Positions 14,425 through 22,079 of a stretch of 35,958 nucleotides of DNA are shown in pieces. The first letter of the stretch is position 1. Each line of letters starts with the position of its first letter. The notes beneath the pieces were generated by a model. That model ran no database searches. It was not told where the DNA came from and saw only the letters and a program-made list of their open reading frames with translations. The DNA lies in the IMG/VR virus record IMGVR_UViG_3300017773_000048, positions 1-35,958 of that record; one strand, 5' to 3'. The translations under genes and the position numbers were made by a program. Origin of the DNA: a virus.

Positions 14425-14860
14425 ATTTAAGAAAGCATTCATGGAAGTCGCAGAGACATTTGCGGCTTTAAGTCATGCCAAAAGAAAAAAAGTAGGTTCT
14501 ATTATAGTAAAGGATAATAGGATTATATCTATAGGATATAATGGAATGCCTACTGGTTGGGATAATGTATGTGAGACTAAGGATATCCATGATTATGGAA
14601 ATAGAACTCCAGTATATGAGCTCACTACAAAACCCGAAGTCCTCCACGCAGAGGCAAATGCTATATCTAAAGTTGCAAGGTCAAATGAATCTACAGAGGG
14701 TGCCGAAATCTTCTGTACTGCCATGCCTTGTATAGATTGTGCTAAGTTAATACACCAATCGGGTATTAAAAAAGTATATTATAAAGAAGATTATAAAGCT
14801 AACGTGGGTTATGGAAGACCCTTTTTAGAAAAGTGTAAAATAGAATTGGAACAAATATGA
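14414..14860 (+). CDS. dCMP deaminase-like zinc deaminase
   Basis: The product would be dUMP from dCMP, feeding the ThyX enzyme encoded at 18531. Zinc ligands are visible: HAEANAI (His and catalytic Glu) and PCIDC (two Cys). The segment KRKKVGSIIVKDNRIISIGYNGMP is the family's N-terminal block. The start is uncertain: TTG 14414 gives 148 residues beginning with KNKFKKAFMEVAE, a form I consider usual for this phage subfamily. ATG 14441 gives 139 residues. A longer upstream open frame in the same frame lies inside the nuclease gene and is not used. It overlaps the next gene by ATGA. Confidence 0.85.
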   Translation: MKNKFKKAFMEVAETFAALSHAKRKKVGSIIVKDNRIISIGYNGMPTGWDNVCETKDIHDYGNRTPVYELTTKPEVLHAEANAISKVARSNESTEGAEIFCTAMPCIDCAKLIHQSGIKKVYYKEDYKANVGYGRPFLEKCKIELEQI

Positions 14861-15285
14861 AGAAAAGAGTAGGATTTACATGCAGCACATTTGACTTATT
14901 ACATAGTGGTCATGTTGCAATGTTAAGAGAAGCAAAGACTGCATGTGATTATTTAATATGTGCATTACAAAATGACCCATCGGTAGATAGACCAGAGAAA
15001 AACAAACCCATTCAAAATATTGTCGAACGCCAAGCGCAACTAGCCGCCATTAAATATGTTGATGAAATTTTAGTATATAATACAGAAGAAGAGCTACTAG
15101 ATATCCTTGCAATGTATCATATAGATGTTAAGATAATGGGCGAAGAATACAGGGATAAAGACTTTACTGGTAGAGAACTATGTAAGCAAAGAGATATAGA
15201 TTTTTACTTTAACAAAAGAGACCACAGATTTTCAACATCTAATTTAAGAAAAAGAGTTGAAGAAAACACTTTACAATCGAAGTGA
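14857..15285 (+). CDS. Cytidylyltransferase (TagD-like)
   Basis: 142 residues. HSGH in the N-terminal FTCSTFDLLHSGHVAML is the HxGH nucleotide-binding motif, and RFSTSNLRKRV near the end is the ISxTxxR motif. The layout and length match glycerol-3-phosphate cytidylyltransferase (TagD) and related small nucleotidyltransferases, which make CDP-linked precursors. Substrate cannot be read from the sequence. Its last bases carry promoter P6. It overlaps the deaminase by ATGA, so the pair is co-translated. Confidence 0.85.
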   Translation: MKKRVGFTCSTFDLLHSGHVAMLREAKTACDYLICALQNDPSVDRPEKNKPIQNIVERQAQLAAIKYVDEILVYNTEEELLDILAMYHIDVKIMGEEYRDKDFTGRELCKQRDIDFYFNKRDHRFSTSNLRKRVEENTLQSK

Positions 15286-15298
15286 TTTGTAGTATAAT
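15270..15298 (+). promoter_or_regulatory. Early-type promoter P6 (bS21-uvsX)
   Basis: TTTACA (15270-15275), 17 bp, TATAAT (15293-15298), with TTTGTAG before the -10 box. It overlaps the cytidylyltransferase stop. Confidence 0.87.
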
Positions 15299-15325
15299 AT
15301 ACTTAATATTAAAACAGGAGAATAT

Positions 15326-15586
15326 ATGCCATCAATAGATTTAACCCCTAGGAAACCAAGAAATCCTAAGGATAAAAGACCACAGAAACCAATGCCGTTT
15401 GACGTTGCTCTAAGAAAGTTTAGAAAAGCAGTTGAGAGGGCTGGTACTCTGCAGGATGTACGCAGGAAGGAGTTCTATGAGAAACCAACTGCAAAGAGAA
15501 AGCGTAAGAAGGCCGAAGCCATCGCACGTTCAAGAAAACAACAGCGTATGCAAGAACAGACGCAACACGGCAGGAGAAAAAGATAA
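15326..15586 (+). CDS. rpsU: Ribosomal protein bS21 homologue
   Basis: 86 very basic residues. [19 protein letters not shown] and the following [20 protein letters not shown] match bacterial bS21 (FDVALRRFKRSCEKAG, VRRREFYEKPTTERKRAKA). bS21 sits in the 30S subunit near the anti-Shine-Dalgarno region. Phage copies of bS21 are known from several marine phages and are thought to enter host ribosomes and favour phage messages. An N-terminal Pro/Lys-rich arm precedes the core, and the C-terminus is a run of Arg/Gln. AGGAG precedes the ATG. Its stop overlaps the uvsX start (TAATG), under promoter P6. Confidence 0.9.
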   Translation: MPSIDLTPRKPRNPKDKRPQKPMPFDVALRKFRKAVERAGTLQDVRRKEFYEKPTAKRKRKKAEAIARSRKQQRMQEQTQHGRRKR

Positions 15587-16641
15587 TGTCAGTAATGGAT
15601 AAATTAAAAAAGAATTCGAAGATTAAGACAACATCAGTCTTATCTAAATCGATTTTCTTTACAGAAAAAGATATGGTACCAACAGAAGTACCTATGGTAA
15701 ATGTTGCCTTATCGGGTGATATTGATGGTGGTCTTACATCAGGACTAACTGTATTGGCTGGCCCTAGTAAACACTTTAAGACAAGTTTTGCTCTACTCAT
15801 GGCTGGTGCCTATATGAAGGAACACGATGATGCAGTAATGTTATTCTATGATTCCGAGTTTGGTTCGCCTCAATCATATTTCGAGGCATTTGGTATTGAT
15901 ACTGATAGAGTATTACATACACCAATTACAGATGTAGAACAACTTAAGTTTGATTTAGTAGGTCAGCTAGATAATATCGAACGTGGTGATAAAGTTATCA
16001 TTGTGATTGATTCTATTGGTAACCTTGCATCTAAGAAAGAACTAGAAGATGCCTTAAATGAAAAAGGTGTTGCTGATATGTCCAGGGCTAAGGCTTTGAA
16101 AGGACTTTTCAGAATGGTTACTCCATATCTTACTATGAAAAATGTACCACTACTTGCAGTTAATCATACTTACCAAGAGATTGGTCTCTTCCCTAAAGCT
16201 ATCGTATCAGGCGGTACGGGTATCTACTACTCAGCTGATAACATTTGGATTCTAGGACGTAGACAAAATAAAACTGGTTCTGATGTTACAGGTTATGACT
16301 TTATTATTAATGTAGAGAAGTCAAGATTTGTAAAAGAGAAATCAAAGATTCCAGTATCAGTATCATGGGAAGGTGGAATCGAACAGTATTCAGGCCTACT
16401 AGAAATTGCCTTGGCTGGTAACTATGTGGTTAAACCAACTATGGGTTGGTATGCTAGAGTAGACCAATCAACAGGTGAAATAGTACAGCCTAAAGTAAGA
16501 CAGAAAGATACTCTTACTAAAGAATTCTGGGACCCTATCTTAACAGGTACGGACTTTGCTAAGTTCATTAAGTCTTATTATCAAATTGGTCATAAGCCTT
16601 TATTAGAAATAGATTTAGAAACCACTTTACAGGAAGAGTAA
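15586..16641 (+). CDS. uvsX: UvsX RecA-like recombinase
   Basis: Strand-exchange ATPase for recombination-dependent replication. 351 residues (T4 UvsX 391). Walker A GPSKHFKTSFAL, Walker B VIIVIDSIGNLASKKEL, and the loop segment LLAVNHTYQEIGLF that resembles the T4 UvsX region. The N-terminal part (DKLKKNSKIKTTSVL) and the C-terminal acidic tail are typical of T4-like phages. It is co-translated with bS21. The last codons contain a complete early-type promoter (16626-16654). Confidence 0.95.
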   Translation: MSVMDKLKKNSKIKTTSVLSKSIFFTEKDMVPTEVPMVNVALSGDIDGGLTSGLTVLAGPSKHFKTSFALLMAGAYMKEHDDAVMLFYDSEFGSPQSYFEAFGIDTDRVLHTPITDVEQLKFDLVGQLDNIERGDKVIIVIDSIGNLASKKELEDALNEKGVADMSRAKALKGLFRMVTPYLTMKNVPLLAVNHTYQEIGLFPKAIVSGGTGIYYSADNIWILGRRQNKTGSDVTGYDFIINVEKSRFVKEKSKIPVSVSWEGGIEQYSGLLEIALAGNYVVKPTMGWYARVDQSTGEIVQPKVRQKDTLTKEFWDPILTGTDFAKFIKSYYQIGHKPLLEIDLETTLQEE

Positions 16642-16654
16642 AATGGAGTATAAT
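16626..16654 (+). promoter_or_regulatory. Internal early-type promoter P11
   Basis: TTTACA (16626-16631), 17 bp, TATAAT (16649-16654) inside the end of uvsX and over the start of the next gene. The -10 region reads GGAGTATAATATA, against GTAGTATAATATA in other copies. It would start RNA near 16661, after the ATG of the 16643 gene, so it could serve gene 41. Confidence 0.55.
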
Positions 16655-16996
16655 ATAACCAATAAAGATTATACTTTAGTGGAACAGGAAGCTGGTGAAC
16701 TATCTGATTTTTATGGGATAAGAATTAAAACTGGTAAATGGAAAGATGTTGTGTTTGTATTTGGAAAAGTATCTATTAAAGAAGATACTGTAAAAGATAT
16801 GGCAAAACTTTCATTTACCTATAACATTCAAGACCCAGATGAACACGATATAGATACTTTACAGAAAGACCCTGATTTTAATGATTACCTTGGTGCTCTT
16901 TTACAACATATAGTAACAGAGTCACTAGAAACAAGAGAGGCCCAGATTGGATATAAAACACCAACTACCGACACACATACTGAGCAACTTACTTAA
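16643..16996 (+). CDS. Conserved small protein between uvsX and 41
   Basis: 117 residues. The start EYNITNKDYTLVEQEAGEL is followed by strands YGIRIKTGKWKDVVFVFGKV and an acidic helical half ending DYLGALLQHIVTESL. I recognise this as a recurring uvsX-41 neighbour in marine T4-like phages; no function is known to me. Its 3' end overlaps gene 41 by 50 bases. Confidence 0.75.
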   Translation: MEYNITNKDYTLVEQEAGELSDFYGIRIKTGKWKDVVFVFGKVSIKEDTVKDMAKLSFTYNIQDPDEHDIDTLQKDPDFNDYLGALLQHIVTESLETREAQIGYKTPTTDTHTEQLT

Positions 16997-18338
16997 TAAC
17001 GAGAGTTATTGTAGACGAGTTATTCCGTATATTAAACCCGAATACTTTGAGGGTGAGCATAGAACAGTATTTAGTTTAATTACTGCTTTTGTTGGAAAAC
17101 ATAATAAGTTACCAACTCCAAGTGTATTAGAACTAGAACTAAGAAAGACAAGTGCTCATGATGATTTGCTCAATGCATCATCACAGTTGGTAAAGGCTAT
17201 TCAAGTCCATGAAGAAATAGATACAGATTATCTAATTAAAGAATCCGAAAAGTGGTGTAGGGATAGGGCAGTCTATCTCGCCATTATGAATTCTATCGGT
17301 ATCATTGATGGCAAAGATGCTGAACAATCAGAAGGTGCTATTCCAGAAATACTTTCTAATGCTCTCGGTGTATCATTCGACCAGGCAATTGGTCATGATT
17401 ACATTGACAACTCAGATGAAAGATTTGATTTCTACAACACAAAAGAAGATAGAACACCCTTTGACCTAGATTACTTTAATAAGATTACGAAGGGAGGCTT
17501 ACCCAATAAAACCTTGAACATTGCTTTGGCAGGAACAGGTGTGGGTAAGTCTCTATTCATGTGTCATTGTGCGGCATCGGTATTACAACAAGGCAAGAAT
17601 GTACTTTACATCACCATGGAAATGGCTGAAGAAAGAATTGCTGAACGTATCGATGCTAATCTAATGGACTTACCAATAGAACAACTTGCCAGAATTAACA
17701 AATCAACTTTCGATAGTAAGATACAAAAGATTGCTCAGGCATCTATCGGTAAACTTATTATCAAAGAATACCCTACAGGTGCTGCTCATACAGGTCACTT
17801 TAGGGCTCTTCTTAATGAACTTAAGATGAAAAAGAACTTTAACCCAGATATGATATACATTGACTACTTGAATATTTGTTCATCAAGTCGTATGAAAGGG
17901 CTGGGTGGAAGTATAAATAGTTACTCTTACATCAAAGCCATTGCAGAAGAACTGCGTGGTCTTGCTGTAGAGTTTAATGTTCCGATAGTATCGGCTACCC
18001 AAACTACCAGGTCAGGATTTGGTAATACGGATGTCGGTCTTGAAGACACATCAGAATCATTCGGCCTTCCTGCTACGGCTGACCTTATGTTTGCTCTTAT
18101 ATCAACAGAGGAACTAGAAGAATTAGGCCAACTCATGGTAAAACAATTGAAAAATCGTTATAATGACCCGACCAAATATAAAAGATTTGTAGTCGGTATT
18201 GATAGGAGCCGAATGAAATTATTTGATGTAGAAGAAAGTGCACAACAAGACATTATCACAGATGTTGTGCCAGATAAACCAATTGCAACGTGGGGTGATA
18301 GAGAGAATAAAGACACGTTTGCTGAATTTAAAATATAG
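16947..18338 (+). CDS. 41: Replicative DNA helicase (gp41, DnaB-type)
   Basis: 463 residues (T4 gp41 475). Starting at TTG 16947, with AGAGG at 16936-16940 correctly spaced, the first residues include ILSNLLNNESYCRRVIPYI (T4 ILSHLIFDQAYFSKVWPYM). Helicase motifs: NITKGG-like start KITKGGLPNKTLNIALAGTG with Walker A GTGVGKS, VLYITMEMAEERIAERID (T4 VLYISMEMAEEVCAKRID), KEYPTGAAHTGHFRALLNEL, DYLNICSSSR, and the arginine/SATQTTRSG region. The overlap with the preceding gene makes the TTG start necessary to include the conserved N-terminus. Confidence 0.95.
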   Translation: MDIKHQLPTHILSNLLNNESYCRRVIPYIKPEYFEGEHRTVFSLITAFVGKHNKLPTPSVLELELRKTSAHDDLLNASSQLVKAIQVHEEIDTDYLIKESEKWCRDRAVYLAIMNSIGIIDGKDAEQSEGAIPEILSNALGVSFDQAIGHDYIDNSDERFDFYNTKEDRTPFDLDYFNKITKGGLPNKTLNIALAGTGVGKSLFMCHCAASVLQQGKNVLYITMEMAEERIAERIDANLMDLPIEQLARINKSTFDSKIQKIAQASIGKLIIKEYPTGAAHTGHFRALLNELKMKKNFNPDMIYIDYLNICSSSRMKGLGGSINSYSYIKAIAEELRGLAVEFNVPIVSATQTTRSGFGNTDVGLEDTSESFGLPATADLMFALISTEELEELGQLMVKQLKNRYNDPTKYKRFVVGIDRSRMKLFDVEESAQQDIITDVVPDKPIATWGDRENKDTFAEFKI

Positions 18339-18347
18339 GAGAAATAT

Positions 18348-18527
18348 ATGAATATGTTACTTAAACTAAAAGACTGGTCACTAGATAGACTAAAAGAAAG
18401 AACCTCATTAGATGGTATCGGACTAATTGTACTATGTGGTTCAGTTATTTTATTCGGTGGTATTGCTAAGCTACTTGCTTGGTTAGGCCTTGGATGGGGA
18501 ATTTATACACTGGTAAAGAGTGACTAA
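18348..18527 (+). CDS. Small membrane protein after gene 41
   Basis: 59 residues behind TAGGAG. A charged N-terminus (LKLKDWSLDRLKERTS) is followed by a long hydrophobic region (LDGIGLIVLCGSVILFGG, then LLAWLGLGWGIY), which fits one or two membrane passes, and an end KSD. Nine bases follow gene 41 and three precede thyX, so it is in the same transcript. No family is assigned. Confidence 0.7.
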   Translation: MNMLLKLKDWSLDRLKERTSLDGIGLIVLCGSVILFGGIAKLLAWLGLGWGIYTLVKSD

Positions 18528-18530
18528 AAT

Positions 18531-19187
18531 ATGTTTGACGTGAAACTTATATCATATTCGCAGCCACCTGCGGAGGTCGAGTTAAGTCCCGACCTCTTGC
18601 AGATGGTCGCTTACTGCGCTAGGGTATCTAATCCTAGTAATCAGAGCAATGAAGAAACTTCAGAGAAACTAGTAAAGTATTTAATTAAGCACAAACACTG
18701 GAGCCCATTAGAGATGGTAAGTGTATGTATGGAGATAGATACAACTAGGGACATTGCAAGACAAATACTTCGCCATAGGTCTTTCTCCTTCCAAGAATTC
18801 TCACAGCGATATGCTGACCCAACAAAAGATTTAAGTTTTGTTACAAGAGAAGCGAGAATGCAAGATAAAAAGAACAGACAGAATTCTATTGAAAACCTTG
18901 ATGAGTCCATTAATTATATATGGGAATCTTATCAAGAAGTTATTATAGAAAGATGTCAAAAAGCTTATAATTGGGCTATCGAGGCAGGAATTGCCAAAGA
19001 ACAAGCCAGGGCTGTACTACCTGAGGGATTAACAAAGTCTCGTATGTACGTTAATGGAACCCTTCGCTCTTGGATTCATTATATAGAACTAAGAAGTGCC
19101 AATGGTACTCAAAAAGAGCATATGGATATAGCAAAAGAAATTGGTAATATTATCTATAAAATTTTCCCAGTTGATGATGTAGTTTAA
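18531..19187 (+). CDS. thyX: Flavin-dependent thymidylate synthase ThyX
   Basis: Makes dTMP from dUMP with FAD, NADPH and methylene-tetrahydrofolate. 218 residues. The diagnostic RHRSFSFQEFSQRY (residues 81-94) matches the ThyX motif RHRxxSxxExSxR, and the C-terminal segment ARAVLPEGLTKSRMYVNGTL fits the substrate-binding region (ARxxLP). Together with the dCMP deaminase at 14414 it gives a dCMP-dUMP-dTMP route. No strong ribosome site is visible before the ATG. Confidence 0.95.
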   Translation: MFDVKLISYSQPPAEVELSPDLLQMVAYCARVSNPSNQSNEETSEKLVKYLIKHKHWSPLEMVSVCMEIDTTRDIARQILRHRSFSFQEFSQRYADPTKDLSFVTREARMQDKKNRQNSIENLDESINYIWESYQEVIIERCQKAYNWAIEAGIAKEQARAVLPEGLTKSRMYVNGTLRSWIHYIELRSANGTQKEHMDIAKEIGNIIYKIFPVDDVV

Positions 19188-19193
19188 AAGAGT

Positions 19194-19269
19194 GGGGCTG
19201 TAGCGCAGTAGGGAGAGCGTCTGGTTTGCAACCAGAAGGTCGGGGGTTCGATTCCCTCCAGCTCCACCA
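19194..19269 (+). tRNA. tRNA-Ala (anticodon UGC)
   Basis: Complete 76-base cloverleaf with an encoded CCA end (19267-19269). The acceptor stem GGGGCTG pairs with CAGCTCC (including the G3-U70 wobble that identifies alanine tRNA). The anticodon stem TCTGG/CCAGA (19220-19236) holds the loop TTTGCAA with anticodon TGC at 19227-19229, and the T arm reads GGGGG-TTCGATT-CCCTC. It lies 6 bases after the thyX stop, and is the only tRNA in the window. Confidence 0.96.
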
Positions 19270-19330
19270 TTCTTATAACTAAATGTTATAAAATGTAACA
19301 CAATTGTAACAAAAAAGTTTAACAAAACAC

Positions 19331-19359
19331 TTTACAAGCACTCTTATGCGTAGTATAAT
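19331..19359 (+). promoter_or_regulatory. Early-type promoter P7
   Basis: TTTACA (19331-19336), 17 bp, TATAAT (19354-19359), preceded by ATGCGTAG. It lies after the tRNA and drives the gene at 19397. Confidence 0.85.
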
Positions 19360-19396
19360 AGTAGTATAGAAAGTAATTAATTGGAGAAACTATATT

Positions 19397-19741
19397 ATGA
19401 AAAACAAATTCCACGAACAAAACGTACAAGAGCTAGGTAATTATCTTACCAAGATTAAAGCTGACTATCACAGATGGCAAGATGGATGCAAAGATGGTTG
19501 TAGTAAAGTTAAAGACCAAATGTTTGATGATTTTTGTGAAAGTCTTTCTTATAAGGCTGGTAGAAACTATATCAAAGTCAGTACTGGTAATTCAACTCAT
19601 TCATTCATTGTAGCTAAACCTACTAAAGGTTTTAAAGAAGGAGATATCTTAATGGCTAAATCATGGGCCGCTCCAGCTACTAACTTCGCAAGAGGTAATA
19701 TCTTCGAGGATTATACAATCAGATGGACAGGGGCTGTATAA
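19397..19741 (+). CDS. Unknown small protein
   Basis: 114 residues. The first half is helical and Lys/Asp/Cys-rich (HRWQDGCKDGCSKVKDQMFD), with two cysteines four residues apart. The second half is likely beta (NYIKVSTGNSTHSFIVAKP, EGDILMAKSWAAPATNFARG). No family recognised. It stands alone between promoters P7 and P8, so it is its own transcription unit, probably expressed early. Confidence 0.7.
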   Translation: MKNKFHEQNVQELGNYLTKIKADYHRWQDGCKDGCSKVKDQMFDDFCESLSYKAGRNYIKVSTGNSTHSFIVAKPTKGFKEGDILMAKSWAAPATNFARGNIFEDYTIRWTGAV

Positions 19742-19765
19742 GTGAAAAATAATTTAACAAAACAC

Positions 19766-19794
19766 TTTACTTTATACCTAAAGTGTAGTATAAT
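19766..19794 (+). promoter_or_regulatory. Early-type promoter P8 (ligase operon)
   Basis: TTTACT (19766-19771), 17 bp, TATAAT (19789-19794), with AAGTGTAG before the -10 box. It drives the small genes and DNA ligase. Confidence 0.87.
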
Positions 19795-19818
19795 TAACTT
19801 ATTAAAAGGAGATATATT

Positions 19819-19968
19819 ATGAAACAGATAGAACTATTCCCAACTACCGAGGCCGAAGTAAGGGCTCTCGTGGGTGCACCAACCAAAGAGGAAGAAGAAA
19901 CTTGTGCTTGTGGTGCTCCACTAGAAGGATGTCCAGACAATTACGAACATATGACCCACGGAGTTTAA
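19819..19968 (+). CDS. Small Cys-containing acidic protein
   Basis: 49 residues behind AAAGGAG. Glu-rich middle (PTKEEEETC) followed by CACGAPLEGC and HMTH, so a small metal-binding knuckle (Cys3 and His) is possible. The stop codon is followed directly by the ATG of the next gene. No family assigned; the spacing and ribosome site support it. Confidence 0.65.
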   Translation: MKQIELFPTTEAEVRALVGAPTKEEEETCACGAPLEGCPDNYEHMTHGV

Positions 19969-20178
19969 ATGCTAAGAGCCTTTAAAGAAATAACCAAATG
20001 GGAAGATAATACCCTCAACCACACTTACATTCTAAACGAACACGGACACTTAGTTGGCTTTAGAAGTACATCAACCAAACAATATAAACAATTTAAATCA
20101 CCTATGAAACAGTTCTCTAAGTCGAGACGCAAGTTCATAGAATTAAAACCAGTAGAAAAATATATGGAGTCTGCATGA
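19969..20178 (+). CDS. Unknown basic protein before DNA ligase
   Basis: 69 residues, starting directly after the previous stop (TAAATG). A beta-rich first half (HTYILNEHGHLVGFRSTSTK) is followed by a Lys-rich tail (KQFSKSRRKFIELKP). The last four bases overlap the ligase start (ATGA), so it should be co-translated with the ligase. No homologue recognised. Confidence 0.65.
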   Translation: MLRAFKEITKWEDNTLNHTYILNEHGHLVGFRSTSTKQYKQFKSPMKQFSKSRRKFIELKPVEKYMESA

Positions 20179-21440
20179 AACCTTGGGACATAATAGAAAA
20201 ACTTGAATCTGATAACTCAAGGCTATTTAAAGAAGATGTTGTATCTCAATATATTGATAATAAAGAATTCCAAGACGGAGTAAAACTTGCTCTCAATCCC
20301 TTTGACACATTCGGCGTTAAATTGATACCTATTTCTAAGAAGGATGGTCCAGGGCTTGAGACAAGTGATTTTTGGAAACTAGCATTATCATTACAATGTA
20401 GATGTCTGACAGGTAATGCGGCTAAAGAAGAGATACAAGAAACAATGGATAAAGCCACCATGGATGAGTGGAACTTCTGGTATCGTAGGATTCTCCTTAA
20501 AGATTTAAAATGTGGCGTATCAGAGAAGACCATCAATAAGATAGGTGAGAAAATTGGATTTGAGATTCCAAGATTTCATTGCATGTTGGCCACGAATGGT
20601 GAAAACAATAAACACATGAAAGGTGATTGCCTTATCGAGTACAAGTATGATGGTGTAAGAGCCATAACCATAGTACTTAAGGGAAAGGCCACTATCTATT
20701 CTAGGAATGGTAAAGTCTATTCTAACTTCCCTCATATTGAAAAAGCCTTGAGTCAGCCACAGTTCGAAGGAATGGTATTCGATGGCGAGATTATGAGTCA
20801 TAACTTTACAAGTCTAATGAAACAAGTACATAGGAAAGAAGGTGCACAGACAGATGATGCCTATCTCGCTCTCTTTGATATGATTACTATAGATGAATTC
20901 AATGCAGGTGTTTCAGTAGACGGCTGTTATGATAGAAAGATTAATATGGATGAAGTACTTTTTGGTCTTGATGATTGTATTAAAGCAGTAGATTATGAGA
21001 TTATTAATTTGGAACAAGACCATGATGTATTCATGCAAATTAATAAAGAAGCCATAGAAAATGGCTATGAAGGAATTATGGTTAAACCAATAGACGGTTT
21101 ATATGAATGTAAAAGAAGTAATGCTTGGTTTAAAATCAAGCCATTTATAGAAGTAACTCTGACAGTAGAAAGCATTGAAGAAGGTCAGGGTAAGTTCGAA
21201 GGAACAACAGGTGCTCTAGTTTGTGCAGGACACGATGAAGATGTTGATATTAAAGTCAATGTCGGTGGTGGCTTAACTGATAAGATTAGAGATAGTATTT
21301 GGAAAGACCAAGATGCTGTATTAGGCCAGTTGGTGGAAATTAGAGCCGACTCTATTTCACAAAACCAAGATGGGACTTATTCATTAAGATTCCCAAGATT
21401 TAAAACATTTAGGGGATTTGCCCCAGGAGAAAAACTATGA
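20175..21440 (+). CDS. 30: ATP-dependent DNA ligase (gp30-like)
   Basis: 421 residues (T4 gp30 487). The nucleotidyltransferase motifs are in order: I EYKYDGVRA with the adenylated Lys157, Ia YSRNGK, III VFDGEIM, IV EGIMVKP, V WFKIKP, then the OB domain and RFPRFKTFRG at the end. The N-terminal helical DNA-binding domain (SDFWKLALSLQ, LLKDLKCGVSEKTINK) is present. It seals nicks in DNA after replication and recombination. It overlaps neighbours by ATGA on both sides. Confidence 0.95.
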   Translation: MKPWDIIEKLESDNSRLFKEDVVSQYIDNKEFQDGVKLALNPFDTFGVKLIPISKKDGPGLETSDFWKLALSLQCRCLTGNAAKEEIQETMDKATMDEWNFWYRRILLKDLKCGVSEKTINKIGEKIGFEIPRFHCMLATNGENNKHMKGDCLIEYKYDGVRAITIVLKGKATIYSRNGKVYSNFPHIEKALSQPQFEGMVFDGEIMSHNFTSLMKQVHRKEGAQTDDAYLALFDMITIDEFNAGVSVDGCYDRKINMDEVLFGLDDCIKAVDYEIINLEQDHDVFMQINKEAIENGYEGIMVKPIDGLYECKRSNAWFKIKPFIEVTLTVESIEEGQGKFEGTTGALVCAGHDEDVDIKVNVGGGLTDKIRDSIWKDQDAVLGQLVEIRADSISQNQDGTYSLRFPRFKTFRGFAPGEKL

Positions 21441-21664
21441 AAAGTAAATTAAAATATAAAGGAATTGAAAAGGACTCTACTATCCAATGGAGACCAACAA
21501 TCTATGATGACCCTTTCAAGTTTGATTATGATACAGTAAAGACAAGAATTGAAACTGCAGAACAGGCAGGTTTCACTGATGATGTTGCTACTATTAAGAA
21601 AAACATTAAAAGAGTTGTTGCTGATAACCCAGGCATGTTTGATGATTTCTTGGAACTAGTGTAA
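21437..21664 (+). CDS. Unknown small protein after DNA ligase
   Basis: 75 residues, overlapping the ligase stop by ATGA. Charged and mostly helical: KTRIETAEQAGFTDDVATIK, then NPGMFDDFLELV. Basic at the start and acidic at the end. No family recognised; co-translation with the ligase is the main evidence. Confidence 0.65.
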   Translation: MKSKLKYKGIEKDSTIQWRPTIYDDPFKFDYDTVKTRIETAEQAGFTDDVATIKKNIKRVVADNPGMFDDFLELV

Positions 21665-21828
21665 TGGAATCAATCAAGATTACAAGTTGGAAAGTTCTCG
21701 CCCAAGAAAAGGGCGGGGGCAAAGTAGTTGCAGAATATATTTTTGCAGATGAAAGAGAAGCTAAACTTTTTCAAAAAGATATGAAATATAAAGGTTATCA
21801 CTCAACAATAGAGGCTGTAGAATGCTAG
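21664..21828 (+). CDS. Unknown small protein
   Basis: 54 residues, coupled to the previous gene by TAATG. Strand-like starts ESIKITSWKVLAQEKGGG and KVVAEYIFAD precede a Lys-rich helix, resembling the layout of the small gene at 2718 (strand pair followed by a helix with Lys and Phe). Whether the two are related cannot be decided. The stop overlaps the next start. Confidence 0.6.
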   Translation: MESIKITSWKVLAQEKGGGKVVAEYIFADEREAKLFQKDMKYKGYHSTIEAVEC

Positions 21829-21989
21829 AATATATTATAATCATGCTTTGCCTTATGGGATGTAGTTATACATCTTATAACCTAGGGGTAAAGAATGGAT
21901 GTGAGGGCACTTTAAAGGAACTTCTTAAAATAAAAGTAATTAAAGTGGACGATGAGGGTAATATTTCAACAGGAAGCTCTAATAACTAG
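21822..21989 (+). CDS. Small putative lipoprotein
   Basis: 55 residues. The start LEYIIIMLCLMGCSYTSYN is a signal peptide with lipobox LMGC, so Cys14 could be lipidated after cleavage. The remainder is short and hydrophilic. It overlaps its upstream gene by seven bases. A small phage lipoprotein may act in the envelope, for example in superinfection exclusion or lysis, but the sequence does not say. It closes the ligase operon, followed by a late-type box. Confidence 0.55.
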   Translation: MLEYIIIMLCLMGCSYTSYNLGVKNGCEGTLKELLKIKVIKVDDEGNISTGSSNN

Positions 21990-22001
21990 GTCTCCAAATA
22001 T

Positions 22002-22009
22002 TATAAATA
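22002..22009 (+). promoter_or_regulatory. Late-type promoter box TATAAATA
   Basis: An exact T4 late octamer in the gap before the virion-type gene block, 13 bp upstream of the early-type promoter P9. It fits late expression of the genes from 22080 on. Confidence 0.5.
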
Positions 22010-22022
22010 GTTATAATAAAAC

Positions 22023-22051
22023 TTTACAAACCAATGGTTCTGTAGTATACT
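22023..22051 (+). promoter_or_regulatory. Early-type promoter P9
   Basis: TTTACA (22023-22028), 17 bp, TATACT (22046-22051), preceded by CTGTAG. The -10 box departs from TATAAT at one base, so it may be weaker. Confidence 0.7.
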
Positions 22052-22079
22052 AACTTTATAAACTAATAACGGAGATAAT

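Noticed and set aside
17912-17919. TATAAATA inside gene 41
   Set aside because: Deep in coding sequence with no gene start for 400 bp; chance match.
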